Of a DNA stretch of 41,495 nucleotides, positions 15,181 to 23,764 are shown in pieces. The position numbers were made by a program, and so were the translations under genes. Below the pieces are notes generated by a model. It was given only the letters and a program-made list of their open reading frames with translations, ran no database searches and was not told the DNA's origin. The stretch covers positions 1 to 41,495 of the forward strand of contig JAQUNZ010000014.1 in assembly GCA_028717345.1 (NCBI GenBank). Reading direction: 5' to 3'. Origin of the DNA: Candidatus Methanoperedens sp. Its GTDB lineage: Archaea; Halobacteriota; Methanosarcinia; Methanosarcinales; Methanoperedenaceae. Numbering within the stretch: the stretch's first letter is position 1; every line of letters begins with the position of its first letter.

Positions 15181-15681
15181 CTATATTTTGGTTAAACGAT
15201 CTCCATCTTTTTTATAATTATATATACGAGTTACATCATCACATTTTTTAGGAAACAGAGACCATATATTTTGATTGCAAGTAACCTCTATTAGGATAGT
15301 TGCATTTTGTATTGAATTAAAAATATTTGCATCTGGTTTAGTAGTAAGTTTATAAGATTGCATTAATGAAGTTTGTATCGGGTATATCTTAGATTCTGGA
15401 AAACAAATTTGATGTACAAAATCATTATTACTTGATTTAAATACAAATTCTCTTGAAGAGGCACATAATATTGCAAAACCTTCTACATTTCCCCTATTAT
15501 TTAAATTTAGATTAATTGTTTCTTCTATATCTTTATTGAAGCCATAATTATTTGAATCATCTAAATAAAAAACTGGGGATGAAGAATTAAAATAAGAATT
15601 ACTAAGAGATATAATTAATCCAGCAATAATAGCAATAGCAAGACCTTTTAGTATATCAGTTTCAGTTTTTTTAGAAACCAT
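15181..15681 (-). CDS. Membrane-anchored protein of unknown function
   Basis: 166 residues. One N-terminal transmembrane helix (GLAIAIIAGLIISLS) is followed by an extracytoplasmic beta-rich domain with NLNNRGNVEGFAI, a stretch like a CARDB or immunoglobulin-like fold. It has three or four cysteines (FAILCASS, HQICFPES, VTCNQN, KKCDD) that could pair. The gene is AT-rich like its neighbours 14300-15070 and unlike the flanking core genes. No family recognised; probably accessory. Confidence 0.6.
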   Translation of the reverse strand: MVSKKTETDILKGLAIAIIAGLIISLSNSYFNSSSPVFYLDDSNNYGFNKDIEETINLNLNNRGNVEGFAILCASSREFVFKSSNNDFVHQICFPESKIYPIQTSLMQSYKLTTKPDANIFNSIQNATILIEVTCNQNIWSLFPKKCDDVTRIYNYKKDGDRLTKI

Positions 15682-15860
15682 CTTTGAATATTAAAGTTAA
15701 TACAATATATAACCTTTTTCATTTATGTTTTATTTTATCATTTTTTAAAAAATCGTTACAATTTACACCACGAATTGAAATGTTCATGAAAATGGTAGTG
15801 TTCTTATATGATTGTAAATCCTTTATTAGCATAAAATTAAATCATTATACATATTTTGGA

Positions 15861-15890
15861 ACCGCAAATGAACGCAGATGAACGCAGATT
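15861..15890 (+). repeat. Three tandem 10-base units (ACGCAGATGA type)
   Basis: ACCGCAAATG, AACGCAGATG and AACGCAGATT lie head to tail just before the mqnB start (15899). Similar AACGCAGATGA-type tracts occur dispersed in many prokaryotic genomes. Together with the CGCAAAGAACGCAAA motif near 13775 it marks the two edges of the accessory island. Confidence 0.7.
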
Positions 15891-15898
15891 GATCGTGC

Positions 15899-16621
15899 AT
15901 GGGTAATAATCCGATCCTGGCTATCGTTGCTCCCACGCCCATTGAATCAAGAGATATTAGAAGTGAAATACGTCCGGCGCCGGGTGATGATCTCAAAAAG
16001 ATATTTGAAGGAGAGCTGTCAGGAAACCATATAATTTTTACCCACTGCGGCGTGGGCAAGGTCAATGCAGCGCATTCTGCGACCCTTTTGCTTGAGAACT
16101 ACGATGTGGATGTTCTGATACTCTTTGGCATCGGTGGCGCGTACCCGGATTCGTCTCTGAAGATCGGTGACATCGCTATTGCGGATAGCGAGAACTATGG
16201 GGAGGAGGGTGTGATGACAAAAGAGGGCTGGAATCCCATGGAATATACTGGATTTCAATTATTGAAAAACAAAAAAGAATATTACAATACATTTGTGCTG
16301 GATGCAAAGCTTGCGCAGATTGCAGTAAGAGCCTCGATAGATTGCGGTTTTGATACTAAACAGGGCAATTTTGTGACCGTGTCGCAGTGCTCCGGCACAC
16401 TCAATAGCGGCATACTCATGAAGGAACGGTTCAACGGACTCTGCGAGAACATGGAAGGCGCCGCCGTGGCGCATATCTGCGCCATGTACGGAGTCCCGAT
16501 GGTAGAAGTCAGGGGCATCAGCAATATTATCGAGGACAGGGACATGAAAAAATGGGATATAGAAGCAGCAGCATCGAACTGCAATAAGGTTGTAATGGAA
16601 ATTGTCAGGAGATTAAAATGA
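15899..16621 (+). CDS. mqnB: Futalosine hydrolase
   Basis: Cleaves futalosine to hypoxanthine and dehypoxanthinyl-futalosine in the futalosine route to menaquinone. The 240-residue nucleoside-phosphorylase-like protein has FTHCGVGKVNAAHSATLL, ILFGIGGAYPDSSLKIGDIAIA and the ribose-binding ENMEGAAVAHICAMYGVP. The conserved Asp/Glu region IEDRD follows. The ATG at 15899 lies eight bases after the tandem repeat and lacks a ribosome-binding site, so it may be leaderless. It overlaps mqnD by four bases. Confidence 0.9.
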   Translation: MGNNPILAIVAPTPIESRDIRSEIRPAPGDDLKKIFEGELSGNHIIFTHCGVGKVNAAHSATLLLENYDVDVLILFGIGGAYPDSSLKIGDIAIADSENYGEEGVMTKEGWNPMEYTGFQLLKNKKEYYNTFVLDAKLAQIAVRASIDCGFDTKQGNFVTVSQCSGTLNSGILMKERFNGLCENMEGAAVAHICAMYGVPMVEVRGISNIIEDRDMKKWDIEAAASNCNKVVMEIVRRLK

Positions 16622-17475
16622 AAAAGCTCTCCCTGGGCTACTCCCCATGCCCCAACGATACCTTCATATTCTATGCCCTGGCTCATAAAAAAGTCAGGGG
16701 CAGCCTGGAATTTTCCGAGACACTCAGGGATGTGGAGACTCTTAACAGGATGGCGCGAAGCTCAGAGCTTGATGTCACCAAGGTTTCTTTCAATGCTTTC
16801 GGTCATTTGAGAGATGACTACTGTCTGCTCCGTTCAGGAAGTGCGCTGGGAAGAGGCTGCGGACCATTGATAGTGGCAAAGAAGAGAATAAATATTGAAT
16901 ATCTTGCAGGGAAAACGATAGCAATACCAGGAAAGATGACCACAGCATATCTGCTTTTGCAGTTGTTTGACCCTGGCATCACCAAGGTGGTGGAGATGCC
17001 TTTTGACCGTATCATGAACGCTGTGAGCCTTGGCACAGTTGATGCAGGATTGATAATCCATGAGGGGCGTTTCACCTATCCGAAGTACGGTCTTCTGGAG
17101 CTTCTTGATCTTGGAGAATGGTGGGAAAAAGAAACCGGGTTGCCCATACCTCTTGGCGGGATCATCGCGAAGAGGAGTCTTGGCGCGGATATAATTAACG
17201 AGGTTGACCGGATGCTAAAAAATAGCGTTGAGTTTGCTTTTGCGAACCGAAGCATGACCCGCGGGTATGTCAGGGAGCATGCACAGGAACTGGATGATGA
17301 AGTTATTGAGCAGCATATCGGGCTGTATGTAAATGACTATACACTGGATATAAGGGACGGAATATTCGCAGTTGAAAAACTATTGAATATGGCAAAAAGG
17401 TTAAATCTGATTCCATATTCAGACAAGCATATTTTTGCTTCCACTGCTGCGAAATACCATCAGCATCGTTTTTAA
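16618..17475 (+). CDS. mqnD: 1,4-dihydroxy-6-naphthoate synthase
   Basis: Converts cyclic dehypoxanthinyl-futalosine to 1,4-dihydroxy-6-naphthoate in menaquinone synthesis. The 285-residue periplasmic-binding-protein-like fold has the family start LSLGYSPCPNDTFIFYALAH. It also has the segment TKVSFNAFGHL and the substrate-binding DAGLIIHEGRFTY, plus the strongly conserved GGIIAKRSLG. The ATGA overlap with mqnB indicates co-translation. The other pathway genes (mqnA, mqnC) are not in the window. Confidence 0.93.
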   Translation: MKKLSLGYSPCPNDTFIFYALAHKKVRGSLEFSETLRDVETLNRMARSSELDVTKVSFNAFGHLRDDYCLLRSGSALGRGCGPLIVAKKRINIEYLAGKTIAIPGKMTTAYLLLQLFDPGITKVVEMPFDRIMNAVSLGTVDAGLIIHEGRFTYPKYGLLELLDLGEWWEKETGLPIPLGGIIAKRSLGADIINEVDRMLKNSVEFAFANRSMTRGYVREHAQELDDEVIEQHIGLYVNDYTLDIRDGIFAVEKLLNMAKRLNLIPYSDKHIFASTAAKYHQHRF

Positions 17476-17566
17476 AAGAGCCATTCTGCTTACGGACTGA
17501 TCCACAGGGAGAGGGTCAAAATGTGTTGTTCAGGGTTTATAAAGTGGTCTGACAATATATAAAGAA

Positions 17567-18979
17567 ATGAGTTCAATCCGAATAATAAAGAACATAAGTG
17601 CCCTGGCTATTGGTGAAGTGATCACAAGGATCTTAAGCCTCATCCTGATAATCTACATTGCAAGGTATCTTGGGGATACTGGATTCGGAAAATACTCTTT
17701 TGCATTTGCGTTTACCAGCCTGTTTCTGGTGTTGGTGGATCCTGGCATTAACACTGTCGTAATAAGGGACGTGGCAAGAGAGAAAAAACTTGCTGGCAAA
17801 TACCTTGGAAATATTATCATTTTGAGATCTCTTCTATCCCTGATCGCCTTTTTTTTCATAGTGGTCGTGATAAACCTGATGGGGTATCCTGATGAAACAA
17901 AGCTTGCAGTTTACATAGTCGGGATCTATACGATAATGACATCCTTTTCACAGCTCACAAGATCCGTATTCAGGGCGTTTGAAAAAATGGAATATGAGGC
18001 TCTGCTGAATATTCTTGAAAGACTCATTTTCGTCTCTCTGGGAATAGTTGTTTTGTTCCTGGGGTATGGGTTAATAGAAGTTGTTTCAGTTTTCCTGATC
18101 GCCGGCGCAGCCAATATCCTGCTAAGTTTTTTTCTCACAGCACGCAGGTTCGCAATCCCAAAATTCGAAGTGGATCAGCAGTTTTTGAAATATTTGTTCA
18201 AAGAAGGTCTTCCTTTTGGAGTGGCATTTATTTTTGTTACTATTTACATAAAAGCTGATACGGTTATTCTATCTATTATGAAAGGAGATGCAGCAGTAGG
18301 ATGGTATAATGCGGCATACCAGATACCTCTGGCAGCAACACTTGTTTCTGCAGCATTGATGGAATCTGTTTTTCCGGTGTTCTCAAATATATACAGGTCA
18401 TCAAAAGAAGCGCTTTATTCAGCCTATGAAAAATTCTTCCAGCTCCTGTCAATAATAGTAATTCCAATAGCTATCGGAGTTACGCTTCTATCAGAGAAAA
18501 TAATACTTCTATTATACGGTAAAGGATATGAGAATTCCATTATTATTCTCCAGATCCTGATATGGTTCATTATTTTTGAGTTCCTCAGCTACCTATTATA
18601 CATTACCCTGGCATCCATCAATAAACAAAGAATAAACACGATATCCACAGGAATTTGTGCGTCTTTGAATATAATATTGAATCTGATCCTTATACCTCAG
18701 CTTGGAATAATGGGATCAGCGATTGCGAAAATCATTACTTATTTTACTCTGTTTGTAATTAACTTTTATTTTATTTCCAAGTATCTGTGCAGGATTTCTC
18801 TCTTCAAAACAATGAATAAAGCCATCATCGCGGGGCTTGCAATGGGTTTAATATTATTCTTTCTCAGGGATATGCATCTGTTGATATCTGTTACTGTTTC
18901 CGGAATATTTTATATCTTTTTTTTGTTTTTAATAAAAGGTCTTACAAAAGAAGACCTGAAATTATTCTACAATCGATAG
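17567..18979 (+). CDS. Oligosaccharide flippase (Wzx/MVF type)
   Basis: Polytopic membrane protein of 470 residues with about 12 to 14 helices. It moves lipid-linked glycans across the membrane. The start (NISALAIGEVITRILSLILIIYIARYLGDTGFGKYSFAFAF) and the mid-protein FKEGLPFGVAFIFVTIYIKADTVILS are typical of archaeal and bacterial Wzx-like proteins. First gene of the glycan locus. It converges with the GT4 gene, the two ends overlapping by 13 bases. Confidence 0.9.
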   Translation: MSSIRIIKNISALAIGEVITRILSLILIIYIARYLGDTGFGKYSFAFAFTSLFLVLVDPGINTVVIRDVAREKKLAGKYLGNIIILRSLLSLIAFFFIVVVINLMGYPDETKLAVYIVGIYTIMTSFSQLTRSVFRAFEKMEYEALLNILERLIFVSLGIVVLFLGYGLIEVVSVFLIAGAANILLSFFLTARRFAIPKFEVDQQFLKYLFKEGLPFGVAFIFVTIYIKADTVILSIMKGDAAVGWYNAAYQIPLAATLVSAALMESVFPVFSNIYRSSKEALYSAYEKFFQLLSIIVIPIAIGVTLLSEKIILLLYGKGYENSIIILQILIWFIIFEFLSYLLYITLASINKQRINTISTGICASLNIILNLILIPQLGIMGSAIAKIITYFTLFVINFYFISKYLCRISLFKTMNKAIIAGLAMGLILFFLRDMHLLISVTVSGIFYIFFLFLIKGLTKEDLKLFYNR

Positions 18980-20082
18980 AATTCCAGGATATCTCCGGAC
19001 ACCTGTGCAAATGAAGGCATGGCATCCAGTGATTTTTTCCCATTCCTGCCCAGACTTTCTCTTAATACATTATCTTTACAAAGTCTTAGCATCGCATCTG
19101 CCAGTTCTTTTGGGTCACAGGGTTTCACCAGGATTCCATTTTCTCCATCATTTATAAGTTGTGGGATCCCTCCAACCCTTGATGCAATTACTGCCTTTCC
19201 AAATTCAAAAGCTTCCAGAATCACCCTGCCAAAACTTTCTGTCCTTGATGGCAATATAATGATGTCTGATAAAGATATTTCTTCCAGGGTTTTTTCGTGA
19301 CCTGATCTTCCTAACAATCTTATATTCAAGTCGTTATCAACGATGAACTTTTCACAGTATGCCCGCATTGGACCGTCACCAATTACTTTCAGGAACAGGT
19401 TTGTAGATCGATCTGAAGCTATTTTGAAAGCTTCCAATAAGATGTCAATCCCCTTTATTTCTGTTAATTCCCCGATGAACAAAAAAGTCAAGTCCTTATC
19501 ATTCGATTTTCTTTTTGATTTTTCCATGATCTTTCTATTAATAGGAAGTCGGGCAAGCTGTAAGGTCAGAATATTTTTTTTAGGGATCTTTATTGAAACA
19601 AGCATATCCTCCACTTTTTTTCCAAGAGCGATATACCGGGGAGAATAACCTGTTTTTATAACCCACTTCAGGGGAAATCGCGCTGGAAAAAGATCCTGCA
19701 CATCTATAACGACAGGAGTGCGAAATAACTGGCTAAAAAGACACGCTCCAGCCGTAATGGCAGTGCTTGAGTGAACATGAATAATCTTTGGTCTATACCT
19801 GAGAAATATAAAAAGCGTGCTAAAAAATGTTGCTGCTGGTAAGAAAATATATCGAAGCGCCTTGAATATTGCATTATCTGGGACATATGATTCCAGGAGA
19901 TTTGGTATAGTTCGAAAAATAGTTACATTATCTTCTGGCGCCCTGGACATGCAATGATATGTGGTTAATACGATCACCTGCATCTTTTCTTTAAAGTGAT
20001 GGACAAGGCTGGAAAAATGAACCGCTGCCCCTCCAATATATGGGGGATATAAAGGTGTAATTATAAGGATTCGATCATTAAT
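18967..20082 (-). CDS. GT4 glycosyltransferase, probable ATT start
   Basis: Transfers a sugar from a nucleotide donor to a growing glycan, in the cytosol at the membrane. The first ATG (19983) would cut into the N-terminal Rossmann domain. Upstream in frame lies RILIITPLYPPYIGGAAVHFS, an unmistakable GT4 start. GAGGT lies seven bases before ATT at 20082, three bases after the preceding gene's stop, giving 371 residues, the usual length. The donor domain motif LPSRTESFGRVILEAFEFGKAV has the EX7E-type signature. Confidence 0.88.
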   Translation of the reverse strand: MNDRILIITPLYPPYIGGAAVHFSSLVHHFKEKMQVIVLTTYHCMSRAPEDNVTIFRTIPNLLESYVPDNAIFKALRYIFLPAATFFSTLFIFLRYRPKIIHVHSSTAITAGACLFSQLFRTPVVIDVQDLFPARFPLKWVIKTGYSPRYIALGKKVEDMLVSIKIPKKNILTLQLARLPINRKIMEKSKRKSNDKDLTFLFIGELTEIKGIDILLEAFKIASDRSTNLFLKVIGDGPMRAYCEKFIVDNDLNIRLLGRSGHEKTLEEISLSDIIILPSRTESFGRVILEAFEFGKAVIASRVGGIPQLINDGENGILVKPCDPKELADAMLRLCKDNVLRESLGRNGKKSLDAMPSFAQVSGDILEFYRL

Positions 20083-20085
20083 AAA

Positions 20086-21207
20086 CTATACCTCAAGGGA
20101 ATTATATAAATCTTCCATTTTCCTGACAATTTTTGTCCAGGAATACTTTTTTTCAATTAATTCTCTTCCATTTGCACCCATCCTCTCTGCCTCTTTCTTA
20201 TCGCTCAGGATTCTTATTATAGCATCTGCCAGCGCTTTTGTATTCCCTGATTTAACCACGAGTCCTGTGTCATGCTTCTTAATATCTTCTGCTATGCCAA
20301 CTATGTCTGTGCCAATAACCGGTCTTCCGGATGCCAATGCCTCCAGCGACACTATTCCAAAGCCCTCCTGTGATGCCGATATTGATGGAAGGACGAACAA
20401 ATTGCAGTTCGTATAATACTCCGGGATGATCTCATTGGGTATATATCCAAGAAATTCAACGTTATCCTCCAAACCCAGAATACCTGCCTTTTCTTTATAA
20501 TATTGAACGAGTTTTCCTCCACCCCCTATTTTTAATTTGACCCGCGGTATCTCCTTTTTAACCAACCTCATAGATTCCAATAAATAATCAAGTCCTTTAT
20601 ATTTGTGATACTCATCCAGCAAACTTAAAAAAAAGATCGTATTTTCAGCTTCTGTTTTTCGGAAAGCGAATCTTCCAACGTCAACTCCATAAGGTATGAT
20701 CTCGATCTTTTCATGATACTCTTTTAAGTGGGGTGAGAAATCAAGATAATTAGAATGGCTGATAATAATTTTTCTTGCTATTTTTAGAACAAATTTCAGG
20801 GCGGTCCTGTTGTAGCCTTTTGCAATATAGTTTGCAGCACCATCGCCCACAATATCATTGTGATAACTCAGGACAAGGGGTTTTCTCTTCCCGATTGAAA
20901 AAATCGCGCTCCAGTCTGCACTCCATGGTGTTGGGAGGTGTGTATGAATTATATCAAAATCTTCTTTTAGAATATGAAATGGGAGGGTTGGAGTGATATT
21001 AGTGTTAGCAATCTTTCCTATGTAATCCAATCTTTCCAGTTTGATCCCGTTGTTTATCGATTTACCATCTTTCGGCTCTCTCGCACATATTATCTTGACT
21101 TTATGCCCTGATCTAACAAGTTCTCTGGAAAGGTAGTATGTATAGTTCTCAACTCCACCAGTATATGGATAAAATCTCGCTGGGGTTTGCAATATTTTCA
21201 AAGCCAA
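20086..21207 (-). CDS. GT4 glycosyltransferase
   Basis: 373-residue GT-B enzyme. The acceptor domain starts ILQTPARFYPYTGGVENYTYYL and has IIHTHLPTPW. The donor domain has the family motif SQEGFGIVSLEALASGRPV and FLGYIPNEIIPEYY. Start is TTG at 21207 (a second TTG is two codons on). It precedes the other GT4 gene by three bases, so they form one transcript with a promoter in the divergent gap before manC. Confidence 0.93.
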   Translation of the reverse strand: MALKILQTPARFYPYTGGVENYTYYLSRELVRSGHKVKIICAREPKDGKSINNGIKLERLDYIGKIANTNITPTLPFHILKEDFDIIHTHLPTPWSADWSAIFSIGKRKPLVLSYHNDIVGDGAANYIAKGYNRTALKFVLKIARKIIISHSNYLDFSPHLKEYHEKIEIIPYGVDVGRFAFRKTEAENTIFFLSLLDEYHKYKGLDYLLESMRLVKKEIPRVKLKIGGGGKLVQYYKEKAGILGLEDNVEFLGYIPNEIIPEYYTNCNLFVLPSISASQEGFGIVSLEALASGRPVIGTDIVGIAEDIKKHDTGLVVKSGNTKALADAIIRILSDKKEAERMGANGRELIEKKYSWTKIVRKMEDLYNSLEV

Positions 21208-21363
21208 TATTCTTCGACTCCCTCGCCGTAAGTCACCATACGTTTCATGCCCATAAGATTGCAGCCGCTTTATTTAAATCTTATCACAGATTTCAGATAG
21301 ATTTTTAAATCCATAAGATATAATATCCAAGCGTAAAGGCAATATTATTAGAGGAAAAAATAC
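21208..21363. promoter_or_regulatory. Divergent promoter region between GT4 pair and manC operon
   Basis: 156 bases. TATTTAAATC (21271-21280) reads as a TATA-like box on the minus strand for the GT4 pair. TTTTTAAATC (21302-21311) plus AAGATATAATAT serve the plus strand. CCATAAGAT occurs twice as a direct repeat (21251-21259 and 21311-21319), 60 bases apart. GAGGAAAAAATAC precedes the manC ATG. Confidence 0.5.
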
Positions 21364-22758
21364 ATGGATCAAGGAGATAGAAAAATAAGATCAATAATAC
21401 TTGCAGGCGGTTCTGGCACCCGCTTATGGCCGCTCTCGCGCGAGCAGTATCCAAAACAGTTTTTGAAATTTGGCAAAACCTCTATTTTTCAAGACACACT
21501 GATAAGATGCCTGCATATCTCGGACATTAAAGAAATATTCGTTGTTACCAACGAATCCCAGAAGTTTTTCGTATCAGGACAGATAAAAGAGTTCGGGTAC
21601 GATATTCCTGTTGAGAATATACTTATCGAACCCAGAGGAAAAAACACACTTCCTGCCATTTGCTTCGGAATGAAAGAAATTGAGAAAAGATACGGCAGCT
21701 CAATAGTAGGAGTATTTCCATCAGACCACATTCTCGAAAAAGCTGCCATGAATATCATAGCAGGTGCGGCATCGATGGCATCTGAAAATCTCGTGACCTT
21801 TGGTATTGCGCCCAGGTCCCCGCATACAGGTTACGGATACATAAAACCCGGCGAGGCGCTCGGAGATGGGTTCAGGGTACTTGAGTTCAGGGAAAAACCT
21901 GTACTTGCCCAGGCTAAAAAATACGTAAAAGAAGGGTGTCTCTGGAACAGCGGAATGTTCCTGTTCAAAACGGATCTATTTTTTTCTGAACTTAAAAAAC
22001 ATGCTTTCGATGTTTTTAAGGCGTTTGAAGCCTCAGAGAACATAAGTGCTATTTATGATGCGGTTCCTTCCATCTCAATAGACTATGGGATAATGGAAAA
22101 ATCTTCATGCGTGGCAGTTATCAGGCTTGATGAGAACTGGAGCGACCTGGGGAACTTCGATGCCATGTATGAAGAGCTTGAAAAAGATGGCTCAGGGAAT
22201 GTTGTTTACGGATGCGATAATGTTTCAATCGGATCAAATGATAATCTCATCTACTCAAAACCCAAAAAACTTGTCTCGCTTATTGATGTCAGCGGAATGG
22301 TCGTGGTGGATACGCCGGACGCACTGCTCGTATGCCCCAGAAGCAGCAGCCAGAAGGTGAAAGACCTTGTTTCCGTTCTTAAGAAAAATGATGATGAAAG
22401 GGCATACCTTCACCAGACCGTGTACAGACCCTGGGGCTCATATACCATCCTTGAAAGCTCGGAAAGACATAAGATAAAAAATATTATGGTAATGCCTGAA
22501 AAAAAACTTAGCCTTCAGCTTCATCACCACAGGAGCGAGCACTGGGTGGTCGTAAAAGGCATGGCGCAGGTACAGGTGGACGGAAGTGAGTTCTTTTTAA
22601 GCCCTGGAGAAAGCACATTTATTAAAGGCGGCATAAAGCACAGGCTGTCCAATCCAGGCAAGATACCGCTTGAGATAATCGAGGTGCAGCTTGGCGATTC
22701 TGTGGCAGAGGATGATATTGTGAGATTTGACGATGAATATGGAAGGGTGAAACATTGA
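21364..22758 (+). CDS. manC: Mannose-1-phosphate guanylyltransferase/mannose-6-phosphate isomerase
   Basis: Makes GDP-mannose from Man-1-P and GTP, with an isomerase domain for Fru-6-P to Man-6-P. The 464 residues hold the nucleotidyltransferase core (IILAGGSGTRLWPLSREQYP at residues 11-30, GVFPSDHIL, and FREKPVLAQAKKYV with the catalytic Lys region) in residues 1-350. The C-terminal cupin domain (RPWGSYTIL..LQLHHHRSEHWVVV..) follows. Start has GAGGAA upstream. First gene of the plus-strand sugar run. It overlaps the next gene by four bases (TTGA). Confidence 0.95.
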   Translation: MDQGDRKIRSIILAGGSGTRLWPLSREQYPKQFLKFGKTSIFQDTLIRCLHISDIKEIFVVTNESQKFFVSGQIKEFGYDIPVENILIEPRGKNTLPAICFGMKEIEKRYGSSIVGVFPSDHILEKAAMNIIAGAASMASENLVTFGIAPRSPHTGYGYIKPGEALGDGFRVLEFREKPVLAQAKKYVKEGCLWNSGMFLFKTDLFFSELKKHAFDVFKAFEASENISAIYDAVPSISIDYGIMEKSSCVAVIRLDENWSDLGNFDAMYEELEKDGSGNVVYGCDNVSIGSNDNLIYSKPKKLVSLIDVSGMVVVDTPDALLVCPRSSSQKVKDLVSVLKKNDDERAYLHQTVYRPWGSYTILESSERHKIKNIMVMPEKKLSLQLHHHRSEHWVVVKGMAQVQVDGSEFFLSPGESTFIKGGIKHRLSNPGKIPLEIIEVQLGDSVAEDDIVRFDDEYGRVKH

Positions 22759-23759
22759 AAGTCATAATACCAGCAGCCGGAGCAGGAAAGCGCCTGTTCC
22801 CGCATACGTTCACAAAACCCAAACCCATGGTGTATATCGCAGGAAAACCTATAATAGGGCATATACTCGACAGGATGAAGGATGTGGAGCCCGAAGAAGT
22901 AATAATGGTGGTTGGCTACAGGAAAGAGCAGATAATGTCGTATGTGGATGAGAACTATTCGGATATATTCAAAATAAAGTATGTAGATCAGCCGGAACAA
23001 CTTGGTCTGGGGCATTCTATCTATGTCGCAAGGGATGAGATAGGCGATTCAGAAATAATGATAGCTCTTGGTGATATGATCTTCAAGGCAGGATATTCTG
23101 ATTTCTATGCTCATTATTTAAATAACGGCGACTGTTCGGGTTCTATTGGCGTGCGTGAAGTGGACGAACCTGAAAAATATGGTGTTGTAGAACTTGAAGG
23201 AAAATATATCAAGAAGCTGGAGGAAAAACCAGCACATCCTCGTTCAAGGCTTGGTATCGCAGGTGTATATTTCATTAAGGAGACAAATATCCTGCTCTCA
23301 ATTCTGGAAGAAATGATGAAAAAAGATACGCGCACACGCGGGGAATACCAGCTCACTGATGCGCTGCAGGAGATGGTAAGCATGGGGCACAAGCTCAAGA
23401 CCTTCCCGGTATCGAGCTGGTACGACTGCGGACATCATGAATCACTGCTTGAGACGAACCGGGTGCTTCTGGATGAGAAAGAGGATATAGACCAGATACA
23501 TGAGATAAAAGATTCGGTCATTATCCCTCCTGTGGCAATTGGGGACAATGTCACGATCATAAATTCAGTGGTTGGACCTCATGCATCCATAGCAAGCGAT
23601 TCGGTCATCGAGAGCAGTATAATTTCAGACAGTGTGATCGGTTCCAGGTCGCATATTTCAAAGGTCAATCTCCAGAGATCGATCGTCGGGGATGACGCAA
23701 GTGTGCATGGGAAACATAATTCCCTTAATATTGGTGATTCATCCTCAATAGAGTTCTGA
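22755..23759 (+). CDS. Sugar-1-phosphate nucleotidyltransferase with left-handed beta-helix
   Basis: Makes a UDP- or dTDP-sugar, probably from glucose-1-phosphate. The N-terminal transferase domain starts IIPAAGAGKRLFPHTFTKPK (signature loop) and has LGDMIF and VREVDEPEKYGVVEL. Residues from about 250 carry hexapeptide-like repeats (SVIIPPVAIGDNVTIINSVVG..) forming a beta-helix. Long-form archaeal RfbA/GlmU-like. Start TTG overlaps the manC stop. The exact base and sugar cannot be read from the sequence. Confidence 0.85.
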   Translation: MKVIIPAAGAGKRLFPHTFTKPKPMVYIAGKPIIGHILDRMKDVEPEEVIMVVGYRKEQIMSYVDENYSDIFKIKYVDQPEQLGLGHSIYVARDEIGDSEIMIALGDMIFKAGYSDFYAHYLNNGDCSGSIGVREVDEPEKYGVVELEGKYIKKLEEKPAHPRSRLGIAGVYFIKETNILLSILEEMMKKDTRTRGEYQLTDALQEMVSMGHKLKTFPVSSWYDCGHHESLLETNRVLLDEKEDIDQIHEIKDSVIIPPVAIGDNVTIINSVVGPHASIASDSVIESSIISDSVIGSRSHISKVNLQRSIVGDDASVHGKHNSLNIGDSSSIEF

Positions 23760-23764
23760 AGTTA

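Noticed and set aside
17476-17566. tRNA gene in the gap before the flippase, or elsewhere in intergenic gaps
   Set aside because: No cloverleaf with matching arms or TTCRANY-type loop could be found by eye.
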